Shown: positions 51,562 to 62,098 of the stretch, one piece after another
How positions within the stretch are numbered: the first letter of the stretch is position 1
Layout: each line of letters begins with the position of its first letter
Source: Candidatus Enterococcus huntleyi
Lineage (GTDB): Bacteria > Bacillota > Bacilli > Lactobacillales > Enterococcaceae
Assembly (NCBI RefSeq): GCF_009933175.1
Contig: NZ_MAEJ01000030.1
Span: 124,001-188,000, forward strand
Length of the DNA: 64,000 bases
Direction: 5' to 3'
Notes under the pieces: generated by a model
Database searches by the model: none
What the model was told of the DNA's origin: nothing
Seen by the model: the letters and a program-made list of their open reading frames with translations, nothing else
Position numbers and translations under genes: made by a program

Positions 51562-51768
51562 GAATGAGCTCCTTTTAAGACTTTTTCATTATCTTATCAT
51601 ACACTAAACAGGTATCAAAGGGTTCTTGCTTACTTTTACTGAAAAGTATCGATTGTTATTTTTCGAAGATCTAGCGGCTCGTTTAAAGGAGGAATAGATT
51701 TTTGAAAACCAGTCGGTAATTGGGCTTTATTTTTTTGCGTTTTTTCTAGAAAAATTGCGTAAAAGTTC

Positions 51769-51796
51769 TTGTTTTTCTCGTGAAAATTCGTATACT
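51769..51796 (+). promoter_or_regulatory. Promoter of the regulator-potABCD operon
   Basis: TTGTTT (51769-51774), a 16-base spacer and TATACT (51791-51796), about 80 bases before the regulator start. The leader between contains no clear hairpin. Confidence 0.55.
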
Positions 51797-51873
51797 AGAT
51801 AGGGATATTAAACTTGTAGTTTAGTATTAGAAAACTTTTGTAACAAATTTGAACAAATACTTGGAGGTGGGCT

Positions 51874-52416
51874 ATGGAGATTGGTGATAAGCTGCGTAAT
51901 TTACGCATCCAAAAGAATTTAACTTTAGAGGAATTAGGGGAACGAACGGATTTGACTAAGGGTTACCTTTCTCAATTGGAACGAGAACTCAGTTCGCCCT
52001 CAATGGAAACTTTTTTCAATTTGTTAGAAGTCCTCGGCGTAACACCAGAAGAATTTTTCAGTCAAGAAACAAATGATCAAAAAGTGGTCTATAAAGAAAG
52101 CGACAGTACCCTTTATTTTGACGAAGAAAATGGCTATGAATTGAAATGGTTAATTCCCGACTCAAACGAGTGGGAGATGGAGCCCGTCTTAATTACCTTT
52201 GAAAAAAAAGGCGAATACAAAACCTTTGAGCCCTCTCTTTCAGAAACCTTTATCTATGTCTTAGATGGCAGCATTTCGTTGCGATTAGGCAGTAAAACCT
52301 ATACGGCCAAAAAAGGGGAATCTATTTATTATGAGGCAACGCAACCTCATCAAATTAAGAATTATTCGCGAGGTAAGAGCCGAGCGCTGATCGTAGCCAC
52401 TGAATCTTATTTATAA
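51874..52416 (+). CDS. XRE-family regulator with cupin domain
   Basis: 180 residues, preceded by GGAGGTGGG. The Xre-type helix-turn-helix 'IGDKLRNLRIQKNLTLEELGERTDLTKGYLSQLERELSSPSMETFFNLLEVL' is followed by a cupin_2 barrel ('LSETFIYVLDGSISLRLGSKTYTAKKGESIYYEATQPHQIKNYS'). It stands just before potABCD in the same direction, a layout in which the protein controls polyamine uptake. The cupin probably senses spermidine or putrescine, or a related metabolite. Confidence 0.92.
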   Translation: MEIGDKLRNLRIQKNLTLEELGERTDLTKGYLSQLERELSSPSMETFFNLLEVLGVTPEEFFSQETNDQKVVYKESDSTLYFDEENGYELKWLIPDSNEWEMEPVLITFEKKGEYKTFEPSLSETFIYVLDGSISLRLGSKTYTAKKGESIYYEATQPHQIKNYSRGKSRALIVATESYL

Positions 52417-52512
52417 TAACCGCTGACTAGATATCGTTTGAATCAGCGATTGTACGAAAATCAATAAGCAACATGACCACCCATAATTACTAACATACCG
52501 AGGAGTGAAGCA

Positions 52513-53595
52513 GTGAATACGATTATTTCTTTCAATAACGTTGTGAAACAATACGACGATGAAGTGATTTTAAAAAATGTGAGTTTTGAGATTGAACAAG
52601 GGAAGTTTTATACGCTACTAGGACCATCTGGTTGTGGTAAAACCACTATTTTACGTATGATCGCCGGATTTACTGAGGCAACTAAAGGCGATATTTTATT
52701 TGATAATCAACGGATCAACGATATCCCCGCTAATAAGCGATTAGTCAATACTGTTTTTCAGGATTATGCTTTATTCCCACATATGAATGTCTTTGATAAT
52801 GTTGCTTTTGGTTTGAAAATCAAAAAACTACCTAAATCTGAGATTGAGAAAAAAGTTAAAGATGCCTTGAAGATGGTTCAATTACCTGGCTATGAAACGC
52901 GTGAAATCAGCGAAATGTCTGGTGGACAGCGTCAACGTGTCGCAATCGCACGAGCAATTGTCAATGAACCAAAAGTTCTATTATTGGATGAACCACTTTC
53001 AGCTTTGGATTTAAAACTACGGACAGATATGCAATATGAATTACGTGATTTACAGCAACGTTTAGGCATTACTTTTATTTTTGTGACCCATGACCAAGAA
53101 GAAGCCTTAGCGATGAGCGACGAAATCTTTGTCATGAATAAAGGGAAGATTGTCCAAAGTGGCACACCAGTTGACATTTACGATGAACCAATCAACCATT
53201 TTGTCGCTGATTTTGTCGGTGAAAGTAATATCGTCAACGGCGTGATGCGTGAAGATAACCTCGTTGAATTTGTCGGCAAACAATTTGAATGTGTTGATGG
53301 TGGGATGCGTGAAAACGAAGCGGTCGAAGTTGTGCTGCGTCCGGAAGATTTAACGATTACTACCCCAGATAAAGGGAAATTAGTCGTGACCGTCGATACA
53401 CAGTTGTTCCGTGGCGTCCATTATGAAATTATCTGTACCGATGAGGACAAAAATGAGTGGATGGTCCATTCAACACGTAAAGCCAAAGAAGGTAGTAAAG
53501 TTGGGCTAGCTTTCGAGCCTGAGGATATCCACGTGATGCGCTTTAATGAATCAGAAGAAGATTTCGACGCGCGTCTCGAAAGCTATGAAGAGTAG
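52513..53595 (+). CDS. potA: Spermidine/putrescine ABC transporter ATP-binding protein
   Basis: 360 residues from GTG 52513 with GAGGAGTG upstream. '[19 protein letters not shown]' (Walker A), '[16 protein letters not shown]' (signature), '[17 protein letters not shown]' (Walker B) and '[14 protein letters not shown]' (H-loop) are intact, and a TOBE domain fills residues about 240-345. It energises polyamine import through PotB and PotC. It lies between the cupin regulator and potB in a clear operon. Confidence 0.96.
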   Translation: MNTIISFNNVVKQYDDEVILKNVSFEIEQGKFYTLLGPSGCGKTTILRMIAGFTEATKGDILFDNQRINDIPANKRLVNTVFQDYALFPHMNVFDNVAFGLKIKKLPKSEIEKKVKDALKMVQLPGYETREISEMSGGQRQRVAIARAIVNEPKVLLLDEPLSALDLKLRTDMQYELRDLQQRLGITFIFVTHDQEEALAMSDEIFVMNKGKIVQSGTPVDIYDEPINHFVADFVGESNIVNGVMREDNLVEFVGKQFECVDGGMRENEAVEVVLRPEDLTITTPDKGKLVVTVDTQLFRGVHYEIICTDEDKNEWMVHSTRKAKEGSKVGLAFEPEDIHVMRFNESEEDFDARLESYEE

Positions 53596-53606
53596 GGGGT
53601 AAACTG

Positions 53607-54416
53607 ATGAAAACAATGCGTCGAATTTATTCCGTACCGTACTTTATGTGGCTCTTACTCTTTGTTATCGCGCCCGTTTTACTGATTATCTATCAATCAT
53701 TTTTTGATATGAATGGACAGTTCACTTTGTCCAACTATGCCAGCTATTTTACGTCAGGCACCTATCTTTGGATGACCTTTAATTCGGTTTGGTATGCCTT
53801 TTTAATCACACTCTTCACGTTATTAATCAGTTATCCAACGGCTTATTTTTTGACGAAATTAAAGCATAAACAGCTGTGGCTGATGTTGATTATTTTACCC
53901 ACATGGGTCAATTTACTACTCAAAGCCTATGCTTTTATCGGAATTTTTAGTATCCATGGCAGCGTCAATCATTTCTTTGATTTTTTAGGAATGGGACCGA
54001 AACAAATTCTATTTACCGATTTTAGTTTCTTATTTGTCGCGACCTATATCGAAATTCCCTTCATGATTATGCCGATTTTTAACGCTTTGGAAGAAATGAA
54101 TCCTTCCTTAATCAGTGCCAGTCGTGATTTGGGTGCGAATAATTTTGAAACATTCCGCCGCGTTATTTTTCCGCTGTCTTTAAACGGCGTCAAAAGTGGT
54201 GTTCAAGCCGTCTTTATTCCGTCACTCTCTTTATTCATGTTAACTCGATTGATTGGCGGAAATCGTGTAATCACTCTAGGAACAGCCATCGAGCAACATT
54301 TCTTAGTTACGCAAAACTGGGGCATGGGTTCAACCATCGGCGTCATTCTGATTATCGCGATGTTTGTCGTGATGCTCTTAACCGGTGAAAAACGCAAAGG
54401 AGGACGCGCAAAATGA
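53607..54416 (+). CDS. potB: Spermidine/putrescine ABC transporter permease
   Basis: 269 residues with six membrane segments. The EAA loop is 'NPSLISASRDLGANNFETFRRVIFPLSLNGVKSG', which docks to PotA. Start is 11 bases after potA, with a GGGGGT site. It overlaps potC by four bases. Together PotB and PotC form the membrane channel. Confidence 0.95.
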   Translation: MKTMRRIYSVPYFMWLLLFVIAPVLLIIYQSFFDMNGQFTLSNYASYFTSGTYLWMTFNSVWYAFLITLFTLLISYPTAYFLTKLKHKQLWLMLIILPTWVNLLLKAYAFIGIFSIHGSVNHFFDFLGMGPKQILFTDFSFLFVATYIEIPFMIMPIFNALEEMNPSLISASRDLGANNFETFRRVIFPLSLNGVKSGVQAVFIPSLSLFMLTRLIGGNRVITLGTAIEQHFLVTQNWGMGSTIGVILIIAMFVVMLLTGEKRKGGRAK

Positions 54417-55243
54417 AGAAAAAATTTAAGTGGTCCTACCTTTATCTAGCCATTGTCTTCATTCTATTGTATACACCCATCTTTTATCTGATTTTTTACT
54501 CCTTCAATGCCGGGGGGAATATGAATGAATTTACTGGCTTTACCCTAGAAAATTATCAGGCCGTCTTTGAGGATTCTCGATTAATCATTATCGTCCTCAA
54601 TACTTTTTTCTTAGCCTTTCTATCCGCCTTGTTGGCGACGGTGATTGGCACATTTGGGGCAATGGGCATTTACTATACGAAGAAACGGCGCGCTCGAACT
54701 GCCTTACTGAGTGCCAATAATATTTTATTAGTTTCACCAGATGTTATTATCGGTGCTAGCTTCTTAATTTTCTTCACACTGATTGGCTTTAGCTTAGGCT
54801 TCCAAAGTGTGCTCTTGTCACATATCGCCTTCAGTATTCCGATTGTTGTCTTAATGGTCTTACCTAAGCTACAAGAAATGAACGATTCAATGGTGGATGC
54901 AGCCAGAGATTTAGGGGCAAATAATTTTCAAGTCATAAAAAACATTATTTTACCTTTTCTATCACCAGGAATTATCGCCGGCTACTTCATGGCTTTCACC
55001 TATTCACTGGATGATTTTGCCGTGACGTTCTTTGTCACAGGGAATGGCTTTACCACCTTATCTGTTGAGATTTATTCCCGAGCTCGACAAGGAATTAGCT
55101 TAGAAATTAATGCGCTGAGTGCTTTAGTTTTCTTATTCTCAATGATTTTAGTTGTCGGTTATTACTTTATTAGTAAAGATAATACTTCACGTAAAGTCAA
55201 AAAGAATCGCCGTGGCGCTAGAGAGGTGGCGAAAGTCCGATGA
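54413..55243 (+). CDS. potC: Spermidine/putrescine ABC transporter permease
   Basis: 276 residues with six membrane segments and the EAA loop 'NDSMVDAARDLGANNFQVIKNIILPFLSPGI'. It overlaps potB and potD by four bases each (ATGA), so all are co-translated. The C-terminus is strongly basic (SRKVKKNRRGAREVAKVR). Confidence 0.95.
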   Translation: MKKKFKWSYLYLAIVFILLYTPIFYLIFYSFNAGGNMNEFTGFTLENYQAVFEDSRLIIIVLNTFFLAFLSALLATVIGTFGAMGIYYTKKRRARTALLSANNILLVSPDVIIGASFLIFFTLIGFSLGFQSVLLSHIAFSIPIVVLMVLPKLQEMNDSMVDAARDLGANNFQVIKNIILPFLSPGIIAGYFMAFTYSLDDFAVTFFVTGNGFTTLSVEIYSRARQGISLEINALSALVFLFSMILVVGYYFISKDNTSRKVKKNRRGAREVAKVR

Positions 55244-56313
55244 AAAAATTGCAATCCTTATTCTTAGGCATTCTCGCTATCATCTTAATTTTATTTTTCT
55301 CTGTACGTCAATTAGAAAAAGCTAGCGGAATGGCAGGGGCAGATATTGTCACTATCTATAACTGGGGCGATTATATTGACCCAGATTTAATCAAAAAGTT
55401 TGAAAAAGAATCAGGCTACAAGGTTAATTATGAAACTTTTGATTCAAATGAAGCGATGTTTACCAAGATTCAACAAGGCGGTACTGCCTACGATATCACG
55501 ATTCCCAGTGAATATATGATCCAAAAAATGATGAAAGAGAAACTACTTTTACCTATCGATCATAGTAAATTAACCAGTCTAGATAACATTGATGAACGTT
55601 TCTTAGACTTAGATTTTGATCCCAATAATCAGTATTCAATCCCTTATTTCTGGGGAACACTGGGGATTATTTATAACGACAAATTTGTTGATGCAGAAAA
55701 TATTCAGCATTGGGATGACCTTTGGCGTCCTGAATTAAAAGATAATTTGATGCTAATTGATGGGGCCCGAGAAGTCATGGGACTAGCCTTGAACAGCTTA
55801 GGCAATTCATTAAATAGTAAAGATAACGCAGAATTAGACGAAGCGGCAGTAAAACTAACTAGTTTGACAGGGAACGTAAAAGCCATCGTCGCCGATGAAA
55901 TCAAGATGTATATGATCAATGAGGAAAGTGCTGTTGCGGTAACTTTTTCAGGCGAAGCAGCGGAAATGCTAGATGAAAACGAGCACCTGCACTATGTCAT
56001 TCCCTCGGAAGGCTCCAACTTATGGTTTGACAACATCGTTATTCCAAAAACCGCCAAAAATATCGACGGTGCCTATGCGTTTATCAACTTTATGTCAGAA
56101 CCAGAAAATGCAGCTCAAAATGCCGAATATATCGGTTACTCAACACCAAATAAAGTCGCAAAAGACTTACTACCAAAAGAAATTTCCGAAGACAAACAAT
56201 TCTATCCAGACGATCAAACAATCGAACATCTAGAAGTCTATGAAGACCTAGGCTCAAAATACCTTGGAATTTATAATGACTACTTCTTAGAATTTAAGAT
56301 TTATCGGAAATAA
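55240..56313 (+). CDS. potD: Spermidine/putrescine-binding protein
   Basis: 357 residues. The mature region 'VTIYNWGDYIDPDLIKKFEKESGYKVNYETFDSNEAMFTKIQQGGTAYDITIPSEYMIQKM' is characteristic of PotD, with the tryptophan and acidic residues that hold the polyamine. The N-terminus (KKLQSLFLGILAIILILFFSV) is a hydrophobic anchor without a lipobox cysteine, so the protein is probably held by an uncleaved helix rather than by lipid, unlike most Gram-positive binding proteins. It is the last gene of the operon, with a terminator after it. Confidence 0.95.
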   Translation: MKKLQSLFLGILAIILILFFSVRQLEKASGMAGADIVTIYNWGDYIDPDLIKKFEKESGYKVNYETFDSNEAMFTKIQQGGTAYDITIPSEYMIQKMMKEKLLLPIDHSKLTSLDNIDERFLDLDFDPNNQYSIPYFWGTLGIIYNDKFVDAENIQHWDDLWRPELKDNLMLIDGAREVMGLALNSLGNSLNSKDNAELDEAAVKLTSLTGNVKAIVADEIKMYMINEESAVAVTFSGEAAEMLDENEHLHYVIPSEGSNLWFDNIVIPKTAKNIDGAYAFINFMSEPENAAQNAEYIGYSTPNKVAKDLLPKEISEDKQFYPDDQTIEHLEVYEDLGSKYLGIYNDYFLEFKIYRK

Positions 56314-56362
56314 AATTGAAAACGTAGTATGAAGTTTCCATATGCACATTAATTTATTACTT

Positions 56363-56415
56363 AAAAAAGACGTAAAATGTCGCTCTCTTATGAGCAAGCA
56401 TTTACGTCTTTTTTT
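56363..56415 (+). terminator. Terminator of potABCD
   Basis: AAAAAAGACGTAAA pairs with TTTACGTCTTTTTT, with an inner GCTC/GAGC stem; the T run continues to 56415. Confidence 0.9.
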
Positions 56416-56595
56416 AGTTCAGTTGATACTAAAAAGACAAGCCAATTGCTTTGTGAAAAAAATATTTCCAATTATATTTTTATGGAAAAACGAGTAACTG
56501 GTATCTAATTAAAATAACATGGTCGTTTTCTCAAGAAAATATTTTTTGTTTTTTAATACAGTATAAACCTTTGTATTAAAACAACTTATCTATAT

Positions 56596-56651
56596 CAATC
56601 GTTTTATTTTAAAATAAAGCGATTGACAAATAACGTAAATGGATTTACATT
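56596..56651 (+). promoter_or_regulatory. Promoter with two palindromic operators for the galactoside operon
   Basis: TTGACA (56623-56628), 17 bases, TACATT (56646-56651). The palindrome GTAAATGGATTTAC (56635-56648) fills the spacer and -10. Upstream, CAATCGTTTTATTTT and AAAATAAAGCGATTG (56596-56625) form a 30-base near-perfect palindrome ending at the -35. Both fit binding sites of the GntR regulator encoded next. Confidence 0.75.
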
Positions 56652-56690
56652 GGTCATGTGGTAGTAACCAGTATAGAGGAGGGATCAATT

Positions 56691-57425
56691 GTGAAAAAGA
56701 CACATAAAAAGCAGCCGCTTTATGATCAATTAGTAGATGTTTTGAGAGAAAAAATCGAAACGGAATTTGGCCCCAATACTATGTTACCGTCTGAAAGAGA
56801 ATTAGTTGAACGTTACGGCTTAAGTAGGACAACCGTTCGACTTGCATTACAAGAATTAGAAAAAATGGGTTACATTTATCGGCAGCACGGAAAAGGAACA
56901 TTTGTCTCCGACTTGAGTAAAAAAACTACCAATTTATCAGGTGCTTACAGTTTTACGGAGCAGATGAAAGCCTTAGGGAAGATTCCAGAAACCAAAATTT
57001 TAGAATTTGAAATAATTGAGGCTAACAGTTATTTAGCCAAGCAACTTCATATTTCATTAGGTGATTCGCTCTACAAATTAAAGCGCTTACGATTAGCTGA
57101 TAATCAACCAATGATGTTAGAACGTTCCTATCTACCGGTGAAAATGTTCTTAGGAATGACGCTCCAGCAACTTGAGAGTAAACCTTTATATTCACTATTT
57201 GAAGAGAGCTATGAACAAACTATTCGTGTAGCTGATGAGGAATTTTATGCAAGTATAGTGACTGGGAAAGATGCGGAATTTTTAGATATTATGGAAGGTT
57301 CACCAGTCCTTCATTTAGTGAGAAAAACTTATAATACTAAAAATGAGTTGATTGAATTCACACGAAGTGTCGCTAGGGCTGATCAATTCCGTTATAAAAT
57401 TAGTCATATTCGAGTAAATGAATAA
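56691..57425 (+). CDS. GntR-family regulator of the galactoside operon
   Basis: 244 residues from GTG 56691, which has GAGGAGGG seven bases upstream; an in-frame ATG at 56658 lies next to the -10 and is improbable. The winged helix is 'FGPNTMLPSERELVERYGLSRTTVRLALQELEKMGYIYRQHGKGTFV' and a UTRA sensor domain follows. It heads an operon for a phosphorylated galactoside, like gnbR in Lacticaseibacillus casei. The likely effector is a galactosamine-type sugar phosphate. It probably represses its own promoter through the two palindromes upstream. Confidence 0.9.
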   Translation: MKKTHKKQPLYDQLVDVLREKIETEFGPNTMLPSERELVERYGLSRTTVRLALQELEKMGYIYRQHGKGTFVSDLSKKTTNLSGAYSFTEQMKALGKIPETKILEFEIIEANSYLAKQLHISLGDSLYKLKRLRLADNQPMMLERSYLPVKMFLGMTLQQLESKPLYSLFEESYEQTIRVADEEFYASIVTGKDAEFLDIMEGSPVLHLVRKTYNTKNELIEFTRSVARADQFRYKISHIRVNE

Positions 57426-57446
57426 GATAATGAAGGAGGAAGAATA

Positions 57447-58619
57447 ATGTTTCAACAGACAGATGAAGAATTAACCAATTTAGGAGCGATTATCACTACT
57501 AGAGAAATTCAGCAACAGCCAGAGCTTTGGCAGGAGGCAAGTGCACGCTTCGAACAGAAACAAGCTGAAATTAGCCATTTTTTTGAAATGATTAAACAGG
57601 ATACCGATGGACCTGTACGCGTGATTTTTACGGGAGCAGGCACTTCGCAATATATCGGAGATACGTTGGTGCCTTATTTGAATCAGTCAGGTGATACTGA
57701 GAATTTTTCATTTGAAAGTATTGGTACAACAGATATTGTTGCCACACCACAGGATTATTTAAAAAAGACAAGTCCGACACTATTAGTTTCATTTGCTAGA
57801 AGTGGGAATAGCCCTGAAAGTTTAGCAGCTGTTAGATTGGCAGATCAATTGGTTGATACGATTTATCATTTAACAATTACTTGTGCGGAAGATGGACAAT
57901 TGGCTAAACATGCTCAAACTAATGAAAGACATTTGCTTTTATTAATGCCTGAAAGAGCGAATGATGCAGGATTTGCTATGACTGGCAGCTTCACTTGTAT
58001 GCTTATGACGGCTTTATTGACATTTGATTTAAGTGAGTTATCAAAAAAAATGACTTACATTGCGGATGCTTCGAAGTTAGGTCAAGAGGTTATAGCTAGA
58101 GAAAATGAAATTCGGACTATCACTGAAGTTGATTTTGAACGGATTGTCTATCTGGGATCAGGTAGTTTAGCCGGTCTCACTAGAGAAGCGCAACTAAAAG
58201 TACTAGAGCTGACTGCTGGAGAAATTGCGACGGTCTTCGATTCATCGATGGGATTTCGTCATGGTCCCAAATCTTTTGTCAATAAAAGAACACTCGTTTT
58301 CGGTTTTTTGAACAATGACCCTTATACACGCAAGTATGATTTGGATATTCTAGAAGAGGTATCTGAGGATAAAATTGCGGCTAATACGGTGGCTATCGGC
58401 CAAAAAGGGAATGAAAACTTCTCGGGCAATCAATTCACTTTTACTACTGAGGCAAGCCAGCTACCTGAAGCTTATCTCGTTTTACCCGAAATTATGGTGG
58501 CACAAACAATTGCCCTTTTTTCATCAGTAAAAGTAGGCAATACACCAGATACACCTTCAGCTACGGGAACTGTTAATCGCGTTGTGAAAGGCGTGACAAT
58601 TCATCCATATAAAAGTTAA
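57447..58619 (+). CDS. agaS: AgaS-type sugar isomerase / galactosamine-6-phosphate deaminase
   Basis: 390 residues with two SIS domains. '[22 protein letters not shown]', '[22 protein letters not shown]' and '[65 protein letters not shown]' match AgaS, which deaminates and isomerises galactosamine-6-phosphate to tagatose-6-phosphate. It follows the GntR gene after 21 bases, with GAAGGAGGAAG as ribosome site, and corresponds to gnbE of L. casei. Confidence 0.92.
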   Translation: MFQQTDEELTNLGAIITTREIQQQPELWQEASARFEQKQAEISHFFEMIKQDTDGPVRVIFTGAGTSQYIGDTLVPYLNQSGDTENFSFESIGTTDIVATPQDYLKKTSPTLLVSFARSGNSPESLAAVRLADQLVDTIYHLTITCAEDGQLAKHAQTNERHLLLLMPERANDAGFAMTGSFTCMLMTALLTFDLSELSKKMTYIADASKLGQEVIARENEIRTITEVDFERIVYLGSGSLAGLTREAQLKVLELTAGEIATVFDSSMGFRHGPKSFVNKRTLVFGFLNNDPYTRKYDLDILEEVSEDKIAANTVAIGQKGNENFSGNQFTFTTEASQLPEAYLVLPEIMVAQTIALFSSVKVGNTPDTPSATGTVNRVVKGVTIHPYKS

Positions 58620-58648
58620 TTGAAACGAAACAAGATGGGAGTGGGAAT

Positions 58649-59698
58649 ATGTTAGAAATGTCAAAAGAAAAAAGAGCGAGAATGGCGGCATTGTCAACAG
58701 ACAGCGGCAAAATTAAAGCTTTAGCAATCGACCAACGGGGTGCGCTGAAAAGAATGATGGCCCAAATCAGTACGCAGATAGGGGAACAATCAACGGACTT
58801 AGATCAAACAGCAGGGAAAGAGCCAGAAGAATTGGTTGCATCAAGAATCGAGACGTTCAAACAATTGGTTTCAGAAGAACTAACGCCATACGCTTCAGCC
58901 ATTCTATTGGATCCCGAATATGGTCTGCCGGCAGCGAAGGCTAGAGATTCGCAATCTGGATTGTTGTTAGCTTACGAAAAAACGGGCTATGATGCAACAA
59001 CTCCTGGGCGATTACCCGATTTACTCAGTGAATGGTCGGTGCTTCGTTTAAAGGAAATGGGCGCAGATGCTATTAAATTTTTACTTTACTATGATGTTGA
59101 TGAAGCGGTGCACATTAACCAACTTAAACAGGTATTTATTGAACGGCTCGGTAGCGAATGCGCGGAAGAAGATCTGCCTTTTTATTTAGAGCTTGTCTCT
59201 TACGATGCAACTATATCTGATTCAAATTCGATGGAATATGCCAAAGCAAAACCGCATAAAGTAATCGAAATGATGAAAGAATTTTCTAAACCAGTCTATA
59301 AAGTGGATGTTTTGAAAGTCGAAGTCCCAGTTAATATGAATTTTGTAGAAGGATTCTCAACTAATCAAAGTGTCTACACAAGAAATGAAGCTGCTACGTA
59401 TTTTCTTGAACAAAGTCAAGCTAGCGATTTACCCTTCATTTTCTTAAGTGCTGGGGTGTCTGCTGAGCTCTTCAAAGAAACGCTCCTATTTGCTCACGAA
59501 TCTGGTTCAACGTTTAATGGCGTTCTATGTGGTCGAGCGACTTGGAGTGATGGAGTGAAACCATTTATCGAATTAGGAGAAGAGGCCACTCGAGACTGGC
59601 TAAAAAATCAGGGACGCGAAAATATAACCTCACTTAATGCAGTTGTCGAGAAAACAGCTAGCCCTTGGTATGAAAAAATAGTAAACACTAAAGAATAG
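58649..59698 (+). CDS. lacD: Tagatose-1,6-bisphosphate aldolase (LacD type)
   Basis: 349 residues. '[17 protein letters not shown]' and '[15 protein letters not shown]' are LacD signatures; '[15 protein letters not shown]' and '[22 protein letters not shown]' contain the barrel strands with the Schiff-base lysine region. It cleaves tagatose-1,6-bisphosphate to glyceraldehyde-3-phosphate and dihydroxyacetone phosphate. It sits between agaS and the galactosidase. A tagatose-6-phosphate kinase (lacC) must be supplied from outside the window. At 349 residues it is slightly longer than typical LacD. Confidence 0.9.
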   Translation: MLEMSKEKRARMAALSTDSGKIKALAIDQRGALKRMMAQISTQIGEQSTDLDQTAGKEPEELVASRIETFKQLVSEELTPYASAILLDPEYGLPAAKARDSQSGLLLAYEKTGYDATTPGRLPDLLSEWSVLRLKEMGADAIKFLLYYDVDEAVHINQLKQVFIERLGSECAEEDLPFYLELVSYDATISDSNSMEYAKAKPHKVIEMMKEFSKPVYKVDVLKVEVPVNMNFVEGFSTNQSVYTRNEAATYFLEQSQASDLPFIFLSAGVSAELFKETLLFAHESGSTFNGVLCGRATWSDGVKPFIELGEEATRDWLKNQGRENITSLNAVVEKTASPWYEKIVNTKE

Positions 59699-59813
59699 TA
59701 AGGCATCACTTATTTGGTTAAATGCGTGACACTGAATGACCGATTGGGTTATATACAATAGTCATTCTGTTTCCAAACAACTAATTGATAGCGATTACAA
59801 AAGGAGGAGTCAG

Positions 59814-61610
59814 ATGACAACCTTTGAAATTCAGGAGGAATTTTTACTTGATGGAAAACCATTTAAGATTCTTTCAGGGGCCATCCATTATTTTCGTATT
59901 CACCCAGATGATTGGTATCATTCGCTGTATAATTTGAAAGCATTGGGCTTTAATACGGTAGAGACGTATATTCCATGGAATATACACGAACCTCAAAAAG
60001 GTCAATTCAATTTCGAAGGGATTTGTTCAATTGAGAACTTTTTAAAGACAGCTCAAGACCTAGGTTTATATGCCATTGTTCGCCCGTCCCCTTATATTTG
60101 TGCAGAATGGGAATTTGGTGGCTTACCGGCATGGTTATTGAATGAACCGAGAATTAGACTTCGTTCAAGTGATCCCTCGTTTTTGAAGCATGTTGCGGAT
60201 TACTATGAAGTTCTTTTAGAGCGGTTGAGACCTTACCAACTCTCACAAGGTGGAAATATCCTAATGTTTCAAATAGAAAATGAATATGGCTCTTATGGAG
60301 AAGACAAAGAGTATTTGAGTTCAATAAAATCACTGATGGAAAAATCTGGGATTACAGGACCTTTTTTCACCTCTGATGGTGCTTGGCCGGCTACTCTGAG
60401 GGCTGGAACGATACCAGAAGAAGATTGCTTAGTCACAGGTAATTTCGGTTCAAAAGCTTCTGAAAATTTCGCAGCTATGCAAAAATTCATGACAGATCAT
60501 CAAAAAAAATGGCCACTGATGTGTATGGAATTTTGGAATGGCTGGTTTAATCGATGGAATGAGCCAATCATTCGCCGTGATCCAAGAGAAACGGCTGAGG
60601 AAATTAAGGCGGTACTGCAGTTGGGAAGTATCAATCTCTACATGTTTCATGGCGGGACAAACTTTGGTTTCATGAATGGCTGTTCTGTAAGAGGGACGAC
60701 GGATTTACCGCAAATTACTTCTTATGATTATGATGCACCACTAGATGAACAAGGAAATCCGACCAATAAATATTTTGCGATTAAAGACATGCTACATGAA
60801 CAGTTTCCTGAACTGGAACAAAGGGAGCCCTTAATCAAATCTTCGATTGAATTAAAAGACATTCCCTTAAAAAATAAGGTCAGTTTATTTTCAACTGTGG
60901 ATCAGTTAGTGACGCCCATCCATGCTAAGTATCCTTTAACTATGGAACAGCTACATCAAAATACGGGCTATCTTCTCTATCAAACACTGCATACAGTAGA
61001 TGATGTCACAGAAAACTATCGAATAATTGATGCCAGTGACCGAGTACAGTTCTATGCAGATGGCGAACTAATTTCCACGCAATACCATGATGAAGTCGGA
61101 GAAACAATCACCGTTAATCCTACTTCTAATCAGAGTAAGATAGCTATTTTAGTCGAAAATATGGGGCGTGTAAATTATGGCGCAAAGCTTACTGCCGATT
61201 CTCAGCGTAAAGGAATTCGGACTGGGGTCATGTGCGATATCCACTTTCTTACAGAATGGATCCATTACCCATTAGCGTTGGAAACGAGTGAAAAGATCGA
61301 CTTTTCAGGCGATTGGGTAGAAAAGCAACCCAGTTTTTATCAGTATCAATTCACTCTTGAGGAGGTGGAGGATACTTTTATAGATCTTAGTCAGTTTGGT
61401 AAAGGCTGTGTCTTTGTCAATCAGCAAAATATTGGACGTTTCTGGGCAGTTGGGCCAACGTTATCACTTTATATCCCTAAAGGGTTATTAAAGAGAGGTC
61501 AAAATGAGCTAATTATTTTCGAAACGGAAGGTGTGTACCAAGCTTCAATTTCTCTCACTAAACAACCTGTGTTCAAACAAATTCAGATAAATGAGGAGGA
61601 GCAAAAATGA
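59814..61610 (+). CDS. bgaC: GH35 beta-galactosidase, cytoplasmic (BgaC/GnbG type)
   Basis: 598 residues from ATG 59814, preceded by AAAAGGAGGAG; the frame is open 26 codons upstream without a ribosome site. The acid/base is E157 in 'IENEYGSYG' and the nucleophile E239 in 'CMEFWNGWF'; 'AIVRPSPYICAEWEFGGLPAWLL' is the family block. There is no signal peptide, so it acts inside the cell, on beta-1,3-galactosides such as galacto-N-biose or lacto-N-biose or their 6-phosphates. It corresponds to pneumococcal BgaC or L. casei GnbG. The stop overlaps the PTS IIB start (ATGA). Confidence 0.93.
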   Translation: MTTFEIQEEFLLDGKPFKILSGAIHYFRIHPDDWYHSLYNLKALGFNTVETYIPWNIHEPQKGQFNFEGICSIENFLKTAQDLGLYAIVRPSPYICAEWEFGGLPAWLLNEPRIRLRSSDPSFLKHVADYYEVLLERLRPYQLSQGGNILMFQIENEYGSYGEDKEYLSSIKSLMEKSGITGPFFTSDGAWPATLRAGTIPEEDCLVTGNFGSKASENFAAMQKFMTDHQKKWPLMCMEFWNGWFNRWNEPIIRRDPRETAEEIKAVLQLGSINLYMFHGGTNFGFMNGCSVRGTTDLPQITSYDYDAPLDEQGNPTNKYFAIKDMLHEQFPELEQREPLIKSSIELKDIPLKNKVSLFSTVDQLVTPIHAKYPLTMEQLHQNTGYLLYQTLHTVDDVTENYRIIDASDRVQFYADGELISTQYHDEVGETITVNPTSNQSKIAILVENMGRVNYGAKLTADSQRKGIRTGVMCDIHFLTEWIHYPLALETSEKIDFSGDWVEKQPSFYQYQFTLEEVEDTFIDLSQFGKGCVFVNQQNIGRFWAVGPTLSLYIPKGLLKRGQNELIIFETEGVYQASISLTKQPVFKQIQINEEEQK

Positions 61611-62086
61611 GTATTATTGCTACAAGAATTGATGGACGTTTAATTCATGGTCAGGTGGCTAATCTTTGGACAACTAAGTTAAATATTACGCGAATTATGG
61701 TGGTAGATGATGAAATGGCAAATAATGCGATTGAAAAGAGTGGTTTAAAATTAGCGACCCCAGCTGGTGTCAAATTAAGTGTGTTGCCCGTTGAAAAAGC
61801 GGCGAGCAATATTTTAGCAAATAAATATGACTCTCAACGTCTATTGATTGTTGCTAAAGGACCGGATCGATTTTTAAAATTGGTGGAATTAGGGGTGGCA
61901 ATCAAAGAAGTGAATGTAGGGAACATGTCTCAAACCGATAAAACACGAGCAATTACCAAATCAATCAATGTAGTAGACAGTGATATCGAGGTATTCAAAA
62001 AGCTAGACAAATTAGGGGTGAAATTAGTTGCGCAAATGGTCCCAAGTGACCGGTCAGAAGACTTCATGTCTTTACTTAAAAATTAG
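61607..62086 (+). CDS. PTS mannose-family component IIB
   Basis: 159 residues. 'ATRIDGRLIHGQVANLWTTKL' holds the phosphorylated histidine H14 of mannose-type IIB. 'RIMVVDDEMANNAIEKSGLKLATPAGVKLSVLPVEKAA' follows the family. It transfers phosphate from IIA to the incoming sugar with IIC and IID. It overlaps the galactosidase gene by four bases, so the hydrolase and transporter are made together. Likely substrate is galacto-N-biose or N-acetylgalactosamine. Confidence 0.94.
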   Translation: MSIIATRIDGRLIHGQVANLWTTKLNITRIMVVDDEMANNAIEKSGLKLATPAGVKLSVLPVEKAASNILANKYDSQRLLIVAKGPDRFLKLVELGVAIKEVNVGNMSQTDKTRAITKSINVVDSDIEVFKKLDKLGVKLVAQMVPSDRSEDFMSLLKN

Positions 62087-62098
62087 GAGGAATAATTC

